From positions 5,165,001 through 5,229,000 of the forward strand of contig NZ_CP077087.1 of NCBI RefSeq assembly GCF_014268495.2: a stretch of DNA of 64,000 nucleotides, read 5' to 3'. Both the position numbers and the translations under genes were made by a program. Each line of letters starts with the position of its first letter. Position 1 is the stretch's first letter. The notes under the pieces were generated by a model. The model had not been told where the DNA came from and made no database searches. It was given only the letters and a program-made list of their open reading frames with translations. Of this stretch, positions 44,797 through 53,255 are shown one piece after another. The DNA is from Pseudomonas monsensis. Lineage in GTDB: Bacteria > Pseudomonadota > Gammaproteobacteria > Pseudomonadales > Pseudomonadaceae.

Positions 44797-45174
44797 TCAC
44801 AGATATTGCTTGATATTGATCCATACCAAAATCGCGGAAAACCATAAAACGCAGACTGTATTGATGTGACCGGGGATGATCACCCAAGGGCGCAATTGCT
44901 TTGGAAAATTATTTACTTCCTCAATGGACTCCGGGTCTAAATTTCGCAGGACCTTTAGAACCAAAAGGGCATATACAACTTCAAGACTACCCACTTTGAA
45001 GACGATCGGCGTACTTTTGTCGCCCCGATGTGATGCGACGAAACGAGAGTTCGATAAATGGCTCTGAATTTCCTCCAGCTTGTGGGTCGCTACATAAGCT
45101 GAAAAGCAATAGTTCAGAAAAAACAATACAAAAAGGGGTATTCCAGATAAGCCAACAAACTGATCAAGGCTCAT
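44797..45174 (-). CDS. small membrane protein, candidate immunity partner
   Basis: 125 residues. Helices at FVGLSGIPLFVLFFLNYCF, VVYALLVLKVL and INTVCVLWFSAILVWINI, with a polar middle. Its start overlaps the stop of the effector-like gene by one base (TAATG), so the two are translationally coupled. A membrane protein directly after a gene with a hydrophobic glycine-rich C-terminus fits an immunity protein for a membrane-active effector. No family is recognised, so the role is inferred from layout only. Confidence 0.65.
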   Translation of the reverse strand: MSLDQFVGLSGIPLFVLFFLNYCFSAYVATHKLEEIQSHLSNSRFVASHRGDKSTPIVFKVGSLEVVYALLVLKVLRNLDPESIEEVNNFPKQLRPWVIIPGHINTVCVLWFSAILVWINIKQYL

Positions 45175-46548
45175 TATTGACTCACCTCATACAACTTTTC
45201 ACCGACGAACTCACCAAACTGACCACCGCTATCTCCCATTTGTGCGGCAAGCATGCCACTTACAACCAACATGCAAACCAGACCTCCTGTACCCGCCGTG
45301 CCCACTCCAAGAGCAACACATGTCATTGGTGCGATTGGCGCCAGTCTGGTTGCCATCATTCCGCCCACAACATTTCCTGACAGCTTAGAACCTTCGACAA
45401 ATTTCGCCTGACGGCATTCCTCTTCGCGTCCGGTACGGCATGCTTCGTGAATTTTCATCGCCGCCGAGCTCGCGCCCAATCCAATTGCCAAATAACCGCC
45501 GGCCTTTATGTACTTAGAAGATCGCGCCACGCCCTCAATATGTGTCGCATATCCCGGCAATTGATTCGGTGCGCCTGCCTTGTTCCAGTTGTGCACAGTC
45601 CTTCGCGAAGATAATCCTAAAGCCCGTTTAAGTTTGGGGTGATCCGGGATGCCCGTCATCTTGCGAACCAAGAGCCCCAAACCGGTATCAAGCTTCGACA
45701 TCAACCGCTTGCGCTGCGCAAAAAACTGCGGGGAATGGAGATTACCGTTCTGGCGGTACTGCTCGATATGTAAGCGTTCCAGTTCTTTAAGCGTGCCCTT
45801 AAGCGTTTCCATGTGCTGCCCCACCATAAACGATGCAACACCCAACGCTCCGGAAGAAACACCCAAAAACGGTTCAATCACCTCATGATGCTCAACCATG
45901 AAAGAAGCCTCTTCATCCGTCAGGTCTTTCAGCGCTTCATTCACTTTCTCCGCTGCCGCCATCATTTGCGCCTCTTCGCGTCGGCACATGTAGTTGCGCG
46001 AGTCGCTGAAGAGGACCATCTGCCCCGCTTTGACCTGTTCACCCAAATGACGGTTAAGCGAACGGAACTCGCGGCGCAGTGCTTCGCCAGGCGTCGTTTG
46101 GTACAGCGCGCTCCAGCGCTTCGCGGCTCATAGATGTCTGGACAATGTGAAAGCCTGACTCAGCCGGTTTCGGCAAGGTGTAGGCGTGGTCTTCCACCAG
46201 TTGCTCGGCCAGTGGTGGTTCGGGTTGGGGGCTGAAGGCGTTCCACGAAGCGCCGCCGCTATCAGTAACAACCCGCGGTTTCACTATGACCCAGTCACCG
46301 TTATTGATGGCTTCTACGAGTTTTCGCTGGTTGGCGCCTTGCAGATAGTTGGAGTGATTGAGGCCCATTGCATTGAGCAGGTTGTCGAATCCCGGCAGTT
46401 CATCCGGACGGTTGAGTGCCTCTCGAAAGGTGTCCATGGCCTGGTGGGTGTCGAGCGCCTGTTGGCCGTGGAGTTCACGTTGAGGGATAAGTCTGGTCAC
46501 GTCCGTGCCCCGCTCTGCAAAACGGAGGACTTTGGCGAGCGAACTCAA
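45174..46548 (-). pseudogene. effector-like protein gene interrupted by a +1 frameshift
   Basis: Two frames join into one gene of 1374 coding bases plus one extra. The first part (46548 to about 46110) gives MSSLAKVLRFAERGTDVTRL to SMSREALERA and stops at 46054. Skipping one base near 46103-46112 continues as LYQTTPGEALRREFRSLN and on through HLGEQVKAGQMVLFSDSRNY to 45174, about 457 residues. The middle has a LysM-like FHIVQTSMSREALE segment. The C-terminus has GNVVGGMMATRLAPIAP and TAGTGGLVCMLVVSGMLAA, glycine-rich hydrophobic stretches. The architecture resembles Pseudomonas secreted effectors encoded with a downstream immunity gene. It could be a true pseudogene, a sequencing error or two separate proteins. 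Confidence 0.6.
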
Positions 46549-46850
46549 ACTTGAATGCCGGGTGTTTCTGTTTTGCGTGTAGGGGGAATCCGACTTCTCT
46601 GTGGCGCGCTGCTTGCTGCCATGCCACAGCGGGCTACCATCAAAAAGAGGAAAAAATGCTGCAAACCGCTCAAGTTGAGGGTCGAAACTACCGACACAGT
46701 ACAGATTAGGGCTAATACTCCAGGCAGCTGCATTTCGGCCACCGCCACAGGCAAATAACCCTGGGCTTGATTGTCCCTTTGACTGCCATCACGGGATTGC
46801 CAATACTCATGGCAACTTGACGCTACCCGCACGGAACAAGGAATAACCCT
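46549..46850. other. intergenic region between effector-like gene and bifA
   Basis: About 300 bases between divergent genes. Open frames on both strands are low-complexity in composition and have no credible start. The AAGGAA at about 46838 is the bifA ribosome binding site. It probably holds both promoters; no other element was identified. Confidence 0.35.
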
Positions 46851-48902
46851 TTGAAGCTGGAACTCAAGAACAGCTTGTCGGTGAAGTTGCTCCGGGTCGT
46901 GCTCCTGTCAGCATTGATCGTCGGCGTGGTCTTGAGCTGCGCGCAGATTGTGTTCGATGCCTACAAAACCCGTCAGGCCGTAGCCAGCGACGCCGAGCGG
47001 ATCCTCGACATGTTCCGCGATCCCTCCACCCAGGCGGTTTACAGCCTGGACCGGGAAATGGGCATGCAGGTAATCGAAGGCCTGTTCCAGGACGAGGCGG
47101 TGCGCCAGGCGTCAATCGGCCATCCCAACGAAGCCATGCTCGCGCAGAAGTCCCGTGAGTTGCAGCATTCCAACAGCCGCTGGCTGACCGACCTGATTCT
47201 CGGCCAGGAGCGCACCTTTACCACGCAATTGGTCGGTCGCGGTCCCTACAGCGAGTATTACGGCGACCTGAGCATCACCCTCGACACCGCCACTTATGGC
47301 GAGAGTTTCATCGTCAGCTCGGTGATCATCTTCATTTCCGGCGTGCTGCGCGCGCTGGCCATGGGCCTGGTGCTGTATCTGGTTTATCACTGGCTGCTGA
47401 CCAAACCGCTGTCGCGGATCATCGAGCACCTCACCGAAATCAACCCGGACCGCCCCAGCGAACACAAGATTCCGCAACTCAAGGGTCACGAGAAAAACGA
47501 GCTGGGCATCTGGATCAACACCGCCAACCAGTTGCTCGAATCCATCGAACGCAACACCCACCTGCGCCACGAAGCGGAAAACAGTCTGCTACGCATGGCC
47601 CAGTACGACTTTCTGACCGGCCTGCCGAACCGCCAGCAATTACAGCAGCAACTGGACAAGATTCTGGTCGACGCCGGCAAGCTGCAACGGCGGGTCGCGG
47701 TGTTGTGCGTGGGGCTGGATGATTTCAAGGGCATCAACGAGCAGTTCAGCTACCAGACCGGCGACCAGTTATTGCTGGCACTTGCCGATCGGCTGCGCGC
47801 CCACAGCGGTCGGCTTGGCGCACTCGCCCGCCTCGGCGGCGATCAGTTCGCGCTGGTGCAGGCCGATATCGAACAGCCTTATGAAGCCGCGGAACTGGCG
47901 CAAAGCATCCTCGACGATCTGGAAGCGGCGTTCGCCCTCGACCATCAGGAAATCCGCCTGCGCGCCACCATCGGCATCACCTTGTTCCCCGAAGACGGCG
48001 ACAGCACGGAAAAGCTGTTGCAGAAAGCCGAGCAGACCATGACCCTGGCCAAGACCCGCTCGCGCAATCGCTATCAGTTCTACATCGCCAGCGTCGACAG
48101 CGAGATGCGCCGCCGGCGCGAACTGGAAAAAGACCTGCGTGATGCACTGCTGCGCGATCAGTTCTACCTCGTCTACCAGCCACAGATCAGCTATCGCGAT
48201 CATCGCGTGGTCGGGGTCGAAGCGTTGATTCGCTGGCAGCATCCGGAACACGGTCTGGTGCCGCCGGATCTGTTCATTCCGTTGGCCGAACAGAACGGCA
48301 CGATCATCGCCATTGGCGAATGGGTGCTCGATCAGGCCTGCAAACAACTGCGCGAATGGCACGATCAGGGTTTCGTCGACCTGCGCATGGCCGTCAACCT
48401 GTCCACCGTGCAACTGCACCACGCCGAGCTGCCGCGGGTGGTCAACAATCTATTGCAGATGTATCGCCTGCCTCCCCGCAGCCTGGAGCTGGAAGTCACC
48501 GAAACCGGCCTGATGGAAGACATCAGCACCGCCGCCCAGCACTTGCTCAGCCTGCGCCGCTCCGGGGCGCTGATCGCCATCGACGACTTCGGCACCGGTT
48601 ATTCATCGCTGAGTTATCTGAAAAGCCTGCCGCTGGACAAGATCAAGATCGACAAGAGCTTCGTCCAGGATCTGCTGGATGACGACGACGATGCGACCAT
48701 CGTTCGCGCGATCATTCAACTGGGCAAGAGCCTTGGCATGCAGGTGATTGCCGAGGGCGTGGAAACCGCCGAGCAGGAGACGTACATCATTTCCGAAGGC
48801 TGCCACGAAGGTCAGGGCTACCACTACAGCAAACCGCTGCCGGCCCGTGAGCTGGGTGCCTACCTCAAACAGGCGCAACGCAGCAACGCAGCCATTTTGT
48901 AA
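46851..48902 (+). CDS. bifA: cyclic-di-GMP phosphodiesterase BifA (degenerate GGDEF plus EAL)
   Basis: 683 residues with a TTG start at 46851, supported by AAGGAA eight bases upstream and by the absence of a nearby ATG. Order: TM1 (LLRVVLLSALIVGVVLS), a periplasmic part of about 120 residues, TM2 (VLRALAMGLVLYLVYHWLL), a HAMP-like linker, a GGDEF domain whose signature is GGDQF (329-333), and an EAL domain with EALIRW (457-462), ETGLMED, and DDFGTGYSS. The GGDQF variant and position beside sodB match P. aeruginosa BifA, an inner-membrane phosphodiesterase that lowers c-di-GMP to favour swarming over biofilm. EAL catalytic residues look intact; cyclase activity is unlikely. Confidence 0.92.
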   Translation: MKLELKNSLSVKLLRVVLLSALIVGVVLSCAQIVFDAYKTRQAVASDAERILDMFRDPSTQAVYSLDREMGMQVIEGLFQDEAVRQASIGHPNEAMLAQKSRELQHSNSRWLTDLILGQERTFTTQLVGRGPYSEYYGDLSITLDTATYGESFIVSSVIIFISGVLRALAMGLVLYLVYHWLLTKPLSRIIEHLTEINPDRPSEHKIPQLKGHEKNELGIWINTANQLLESIERNTHLRHEAENSLLRMAQYDFLTGLPNRQQLQQQLDKILVDAGKLQRRVAVLCVGLDDFKGINEQFSYQTGDQLLLALADRLRAHSGRLGALARLGGDQFALVQADIEQPYEAAELAQSILDDLEAAFALDHQEIRLRATIGITLFPEDGDSTEKLLQKAEQTMTLAKTRSRNRYQFYIASVDSEMRRRRELEKDLRDALLRDQFYLVYQPQISYRDHRVVGVEALIRWQHPEHGLVPPDLFIPLAEQNGTIIAIGEWVLDQACKQLREWHDQGFVDLRMAVNLSTVQLHHAELPRVVNNLLQMYRLPPRSLELEVTETGLMEDISTAAQHLLSLRRSGALIAIDDFGTGYSSLSYLKSLPLDKIKIDKSFVQDLLDDDDDATIVRAIIQLGKSLGMQVIAEGVETAEQETYIISEGCHEGQGYHYSKPLPARELGAYLKQAQRSNAAIL

Positions 48903-49009
48903 CCTCAGAAGATCGCAGCCCAGCAGATGCAGCCGAAGGCTCGGACCGCGTTCGGACGATCTTTTGCGTTTCGTAAATAAGAAATATTTCCAGCCACAGC
49001 CCTTTACAC

Positions 49010-49034
49010 ATAATGCGAAAGATTTGCATTATGT
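49010..49034. promoter_or_regulatory. palindromic operator-like site before the imelysin cluster (Fur-type?)
   Basis: Perfect 8 bp arms CATAATGC and GCATTATG separated by nine bases, 57 bases before the start codon of the first imelysin gene. The ATAATGC/GCATTAT ends resemble Fur-box halves, and the downstream genes are of iron-linked families. Confidence 0.45.
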
Positions 49035-49090
49035 CGCAGTTTTGCGCCCCCAGCGCCTATCCATTCAACTACCGAAGCAGGATGTTCGCC

Positions 49091-50428
49091 ATGATTCGTA
49101 TGCCTCTGGCTACCGCCAGTCTGCTGGCCATCGCTATTTCCCTCGCCGGTTGCGGCGAAGGCAAAGACAAAGCCGCCGCGCCGACGCCAGCTGCCAGCAC
49201 TACCGCGCCAGCGGCTGCGCCTGCCGCTGCCGGTAAAGTCGACGAAGCGGCCGCCAAGGCTGTGGTCGCGCACTACGCCGACATGGTCTTCGCCGTTTAC
49301 AGCGATGCCGAATCCACCGCGAAAACCCTGCAAACCGCCGTCGACGCGTTTCTCGCCAAGCCGAACGCCGATACCCTGAAAGCCGCCAAGGCTGCCTGGG
49401 TTGCCGCGCGCGTGCCTTACCTGCAGAGCGAAGTGTTCCGCTTCGGCAACACCATCATCGACGACTGGGAAGGTCAGGTGAATGCCTGGCCACTGGACGA
49501 AGGCCTGATCGACTACGTCGACAAATCCTACGAACACGCGCTGGGTAACCCGGGCGCCACGGCCAACATCATCGCCAACACTGAAGTGCAGGTCGGCGAA
49601 GACAAGGTCGATGTAAAAGACATCACCCCGGAAAAACTCGCCAGCCTCAACGAGCTGGGCGGTTCCGAGGCGAACGTCGCCACCGGCTACCACGCCATCG
49701 AATTCCTGCTCTGGGGCCAGGACCTGAACGGCACCGGCCCGGGCGCAGGCAACCGCCCGGCGTCGGACTACCTGGAAGGCGCCGGCGCCACCGGCGGTCA
49801 CAACGATCGTCGCCGTGCGTACCTGAAAGCCGTGACCCAACTGCTGGTCAGCGACCTGGAAGAAATGGTTGGCAACTGGAAACCGAACGTGGCCGACAAC
49901 TACCGCGCCACCCTGGAAGCCGAGCCGGCTGAAACCGGTCTGCGCAAAATGCTCTTCGGCATGGGCAGCCTGTCGCTGGGCGAACTGGCGGGTGAGCGCA
50001 TGAAGGTTTCCCTGGAAGCCAACTCCCCTGAAGACGAGCAGGACTGCTTCAGCGACAACACCCACAACTCGCACTTCTACGATGCCAAAGGCATTCGTAA
50101 CGTGTACCTGGGCGAGTACCCCCGTACCGACGGCACCAAAATGACCGGCGCCAGCCTGTCGTCGCTGGTGGCCAAGGCCGACCCGGCTGCCGACAACGCG
50201 CTGAAAGCCGATCTGGCCGCCACCGAAGCCAAGATCCAGGTCATGGTCGATCACGCCAACAAGGGTGAGCACTACGACCAGTTGATCGCTGCCGGCAACA
50301 CTGCGGGCAACCAGATCGTGCGTGATGCCATCGCATCCCTGGTCAAGCAGACCGGTTCGATCGAAGCCGCTGCTGGCAAACTGGGCATCAGCGACCTGAA
50401 CCCGGACAATGCTGATCACGAGTTCTGA
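49091..50428 (+). CDS. icmP: imelysin-family lipoprotein (IcmP-like)
   Basis: 445 residues from ATG 49091. Signal with lipobox ATASLLAIAISLAGCGEG, so an anchored periplasmic or outer-membrane lipoprotein. A linker rich in Ala/Pro/Thr follows, then the imelysin domain with the GYHAIEFLLWGQ signature (H201-x-x-E204) and SGxxR-type NDRRRAYLKAVTQLL. Relatives include the insulin-cleaving outer-membrane protein IcmP and EfeO-like iron-binding proteins; current views favour metal binding. First gene of the probable iron cluster, ending in a clear terminator. Confidence 0.88.
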   Translation: MIRMPLATASLLAIAISLAGCGEGKDKAAAPTPAASTTAPAAAPAAAGKVDEAAAKAVVAHYADMVFAVYSDAESTAKTLQTAVDAFLAKPNADTLKAAKAAWVAARVPYLQSEVFRFGNTIIDDWEGQVNAWPLDEGLIDYVDKSYEHALGNPGATANIIANTEVQVGEDKVDVKDITPEKLASLNELGGSEANVATGYHAIEFLLWGQDLNGTGPGAGNRPASDYLEGAGATGGHNDRRRAYLKAVTQLLVSDLEEMVGNWKPNVADNYRATLEAEPAETGLRKMLFGMGSLSLGELAGERMKVSLEANSPEDEQDCFSDNTHNSHFYDAKGIRNVYLGEYPRTDGTKMTGASLSSLVAKADPAADNALKADLAATEAKIQVMVDHANKGEHYDQLIAAGNTAGNQIVRDAIASLVKQTGSIEAAAGKLGISDLNPDNADHEF

Positions 50429-50444
50429 TCACAGCGTCTGCGTC

Positions 50445-50475
50445 AAAAAAAGGCGACCTGCGGGTCGCCTTTTTT
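50445..50475 (+). terminator. intrinsic terminator after icmP
   Basis: Stem AAGGCGACC, loop TGCG, stem GGTCGCCTT, flanked by an A-run and a T-run, 17 bases after the stop. It separates icmP transcription from the following three genes. Confidence 0.9.
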
Positions 50476-50510
50476 CATGCCTGCTTTTTGCTGTAATGCT
50501 GATGACCTCA

Positions 50511-50598
50511 TCGCTGGCAAGCCAGCTCCCACAGGGAATGGTGACTTACACGGATTCTGCAAACACCTCAAATCCTGTGGGAGCTGGCTTGCCAGCGA
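50511..50598. repeat. REPIN (TCGCTGGCAAGCCAGCTCCCAC type)
   Basis: Inverted copies TCGCTGGCAAGCCAGCTCCC and GTGGGAGCTGGCTTGCCAGC lie between icmP and the di-haem protein gene. Confidence 0.87.
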
Positions 50599-50722
50599 TA
50601 GGGGCACCTCGGTCTCAAGTGAAACCCTGCCGTAAATCAAGTAAACGATAATTCCTCTTATTCAAACCCCCTCGCCCTGTTAGACTTTGCGCCTTTAATT
50701 TCGCCCGTCTGCAGGATGTCCG

Positions 50723-52150
50723 ATGCCTTCGCTGTCGCTTCGCTTGTCCGCACTGCTTCTGGCCCTGGGCCTGAGTGCCTGTGATGACGCTCCGCGCTTT
50801 ACCAAGGCTGAGCCTGGTGAAGCGCGTTCAGGCGGTGCAGCGACCGTGCGCAAGACCGATCAGAACGCCTTCTCCCTGCCCTCGGCCAACCTGCCGCCGT
50901 CGCGCCGGGTCGATTTCAGTGTCGGCAACAGTTTCTTCCGCAGCCCGTGGGTGATCGCACCGTCGACCACCACTGCGCGGGACGGCCTCGGTCCGCTGTT
51001 CAACACCAACGCCTGCCAGAACTGCCACATCAAGGACGGTCGCGGCCATCCACCGACGCCGGACGCAGCCAATGCGGTGTCCATGCTGGTACGCCTGTCG
51101 ATTCCTGACGCGCCTGAATTTGCCAAACTCATCGAGCAGGTCGGCGTAGTGCCGGAGCCGGTCTACGGCGGCCAGTTCCAGGACATGGCGGTGCCCGGCG
51201 TCGTCCCCGAAGGCAAGGTGCGCGTCGAGTACACCCCGGTGCCGGTCCGCTTCAAGGACGGCACTGAAGTGGAACTGCGCAAACCGGTGCTGCAGTTCAC
51301 TCAGCTGGGCTACGGCCCGATGCACCCGGACACGCGTTTCTCCGCCCGGATCGCGCCGCCGATGATCGGCCTCGGTTTGCTCGAAGCAATCCCGCAAGAG
51401 GCGATTCTCGCCAACGCCGCCGCGCAGGCGAAAGCGAACAACGGCATCAATGGCCGGCCGAATCAGGTCTGGGATGACGCGCAGCAGAAGACCGTCATGG
51501 GCCGGTTCGGCTGGAAAGCCGGGCAACCGAATCTCAATCAGCAGAATGTTCACGCGTTTTCCGGGGACATGGGCCTCACGACCAGCCTGCGCCCCTTCGA
51601 TGACTGCACCGACGCGCAAACCACCTGCAAACAGGCACCGAACGGCAATGGCCCGGACGGCGAGCCGGAAGTCAGCGACAACATCCTGCGGCTGGTACTG
51701 TTCTACAGCCGCAACCTCGCGGTGCCGGCGCGCCGTGGCGTCAATGATCCCGAAGTGCTGGCCGGCAAGAACCTGTTCTTCCAAGCCGGTTGCCAGTCGT
51801 GCCACACCCCGAAATACACCACCGCCGCCAACGCGGCCGAACCTGAACTGGCCAATCAGGTGATTCGTCCGTACAGCGATCTGTTGCTGCATGACATGGG
51901 CGACGGCCTGGCCGACAACCGTACGGAATTCCAGGCCTCTGGCCGCGACTGGCGCACGCCGCCGTTGTGGGGGATCGGCCTGACGCAAGCCGTCAGCGGC
52001 CACACACAGTTTTTGCATGACGGTCGCGCGCGCAATCTGCTCGAAGCGGTGCTTTGGCATGGCGGCGAAGCGCAAGCCGCGCAGCAACAGGTTTTGTCTT
52101 TCAATGCCGAGCAGCGTGCCGCGCTGCTGGCGTTTTTGAACTCACTTTAA
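50723..52150 (+). CDS. di-haem oxidoreductase-family (DHOR) lipoprotein
   Basis: 475 residues with lipobox LLALGLSACDD. Two c-type haem motifs: CQNCH at 98-102 and CQSCH at 357-361. Residues such as GRFGWKAGQPNLNQQNVHAF and RDWRTPPLWGIGLTQAVSGH are typical of the di-haem thiol oxidoreductase/putative peroxidase family (PF06537). It is periplasmic and needs the cytochrome c maturation system. Encoded with two imelysins and a DUF1513 protein, so an oxidoreductase step in periplasmic iron handling is plausible. It is 26 bases before the next gene. Confidence 0.88.
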   Translation: MPSLSLRLSALLLALGLSACDDAPRFTKAEPGEARSGGAATVRKTDQNAFSLPSANLPPSRRVDFSVGNSFFRSPWVIAPSTTTARDGLGPLFNTNACQNCHIKDGRGHPPTPDAANAVSMLVRLSIPDAPEFAKLIEQVGVVPEPVYGGQFQDMAVPGVVPEGKVRVEYTPVPVRFKDGTEVELRKPVLQFTQLGYGPMHPDTRFSARIAPPMIGLGLLEAIPQEAILANAAAQAKANNGINGRPNQVWDDAQQKTVMGRFGWKAGQPNLNQQNVHAFSGDMGLTTSLRPFDDCTDAQTTCKQAPNGNGPDGEPEVSDNILRLVLFYSRNLAVPARRGVNDPEVLAGKNLFFQAGCQSCHTPKYTTAANAAEPELANQVIRPYSDLLLHDMGDGLADNRTEFQASGRDWRTPPLWGIGLTQAVSGHTQFLHDGRARNLLEAVLWHGGEAQAAQQQVLSFNAEQRAALLAFLNSL

Positions 52151-52176
52151 ACACTGAAAAGAATCGGGAGCCCGAC

Positions 52177-53241
52177 ATGTTCCGTCCCAAGCTACTGTTC
52201 ACCAGCCTTGCCGCGCTCGCCCTCGGTGCCTGCTCGCCGCAGGATCCGCAAGCGGTCACGTCGGCGGCCATCGCCAAATCGGTGATCCTGCCGACCTACA
52301 CCCGTTGGGTCGAAGCCGACAGGCAACTGGCAGTCAGCGCCCTCGCCTACTGCCAGGACAAGGAAACCCTGGAAACCGCCCGCGCCGACTTTCTCCACGC
52401 GCAGAAAGCCTGGGCCGAGCTGCAACCGTTGCTGATCGGGCCGCTGGCCGAGGGCAACCGTTCGTGGCAGGTGCAGTTCTGGCCGGACAAGAAAAACCTC
52501 GTCGGTCGTCAGGTCGAGCAACTGGTCGTCGCCCAGCCACAGATCGACGCCGCTGCCCTGGCCAAATCGAGCGTGGTGGTGCAAGGCCTGTCGGCTTACG
52601 AGTACATCCTGTTCGATGAAAAGCCTGACGTTGCCAATGCTGAACAGAAAGCCAAGTACTGCCCGCTGTTGATCGCCATCGGCGAACGTCAGAAGCAATT
52701 GGCCGAGGAGATTCTGCAGAGCTGGAACAACAGCGACGGCATGCTGGCGCAGATGAGCAAATTCCCGAACCAGCGCTACGCCGACTCCCACGAAGCGATC
52801 GCCGATCTGCTGCGCGTGCAGGTCACCGCCCTCGACACGCTGAAGAAAAAGCTCGGCACGCCGATGGGCCGCCAGAGCAAGGGTGTGCCACAGCCGTTCC
52901 AGGCCGATGCATGGCGCAGCCAGGCGTCGCTGACCGCACTGGAAGCCAGCCTTGCCGCCGCCAAAACCGTCTGGGAAGGCGTCGACAACAAAGGCTTGCG
53001 CGGTCTGCTGCCGACCGAACAGAAACCGTTGGCGGACAAGATCGACGCCGCCTACGCCGCGTCGCTGGAACTGTTCGGCAGCACGCAGCGTTCGCTGACC
53101 GAAATGCTCCAGGACGACGCCGGTCGCCAGCAGCTCAACGACCTCTACGACAGCCTCAACGTCGTCCATCGCCTGCACGAAGGCGAACTGGCCAAGGCGT
53201 TGGGCATTCAACTGGGCTTCAACGCCAACGACGGTGACTGA
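52177..53241 (+). CDS. second imelysin-family lipoprotein
   Basis: 354 residues from ATG 52177, with GGGAG eight bases upstream; lipobox SLAALALGACSP. The imelysin fold is indicated by YTRWVEADRQLAVSALAYCQ and HKAWAEL-like helices (FLHAQKAWAELQPLLIGP). At the place of the HxxE signature it reads GLSAYEYILFDE, so the His is replaced while Glu is kept. This divergence between the two imelysins hints at different roles. It overlaps the DUF1513 frame at the stop. Confidence 0.85.
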   Translation: MFRPKLLFTSLAALALGACSPQDPQAVTSAAIAKSVILPTYTRWVEADRQLAVSALAYCQDKETLETARADFLHAQKAWAELQPLLIGPLAEGNRSWQVQFWPDKKNLVGRQVEQLVVAQPQIDAAALAKSSVVVQGLSAYEYILFDEKPDVANAEQKAKYCPLLIAIGERQKQLAEEILQSWNNSDGMLAQMSKFPNQRYADSHEAIADLLRVQVTALDTLKKKLGTPMGRQSKGVPQPFQADAWRSQASLTALEASLAAAKTVWEGVDNKGLRGLLPTEQKPLADKIDAAYAASLELFGSTQRSLTEMLQDDAGRQQLNDLYDSLNVVHRLHEGELAKALGIQLGFNANDGD

Positions 53242-53255
53242 TGAGGACAAGTGCC

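Noticed and set aside
46054..46120. Programmed +1 frameshift in the effector-like gene
   Set aside because: No recognisable slippery heptamer or stimulating structure was seen; a mutation or sequence error is simpler.
46545..46832. 95-codon minus-strand and 67-codon plus-strand frames before bifA
   Set aside because: No convincing ribosome binding site or family; they overlap each other in a promoter-like region.
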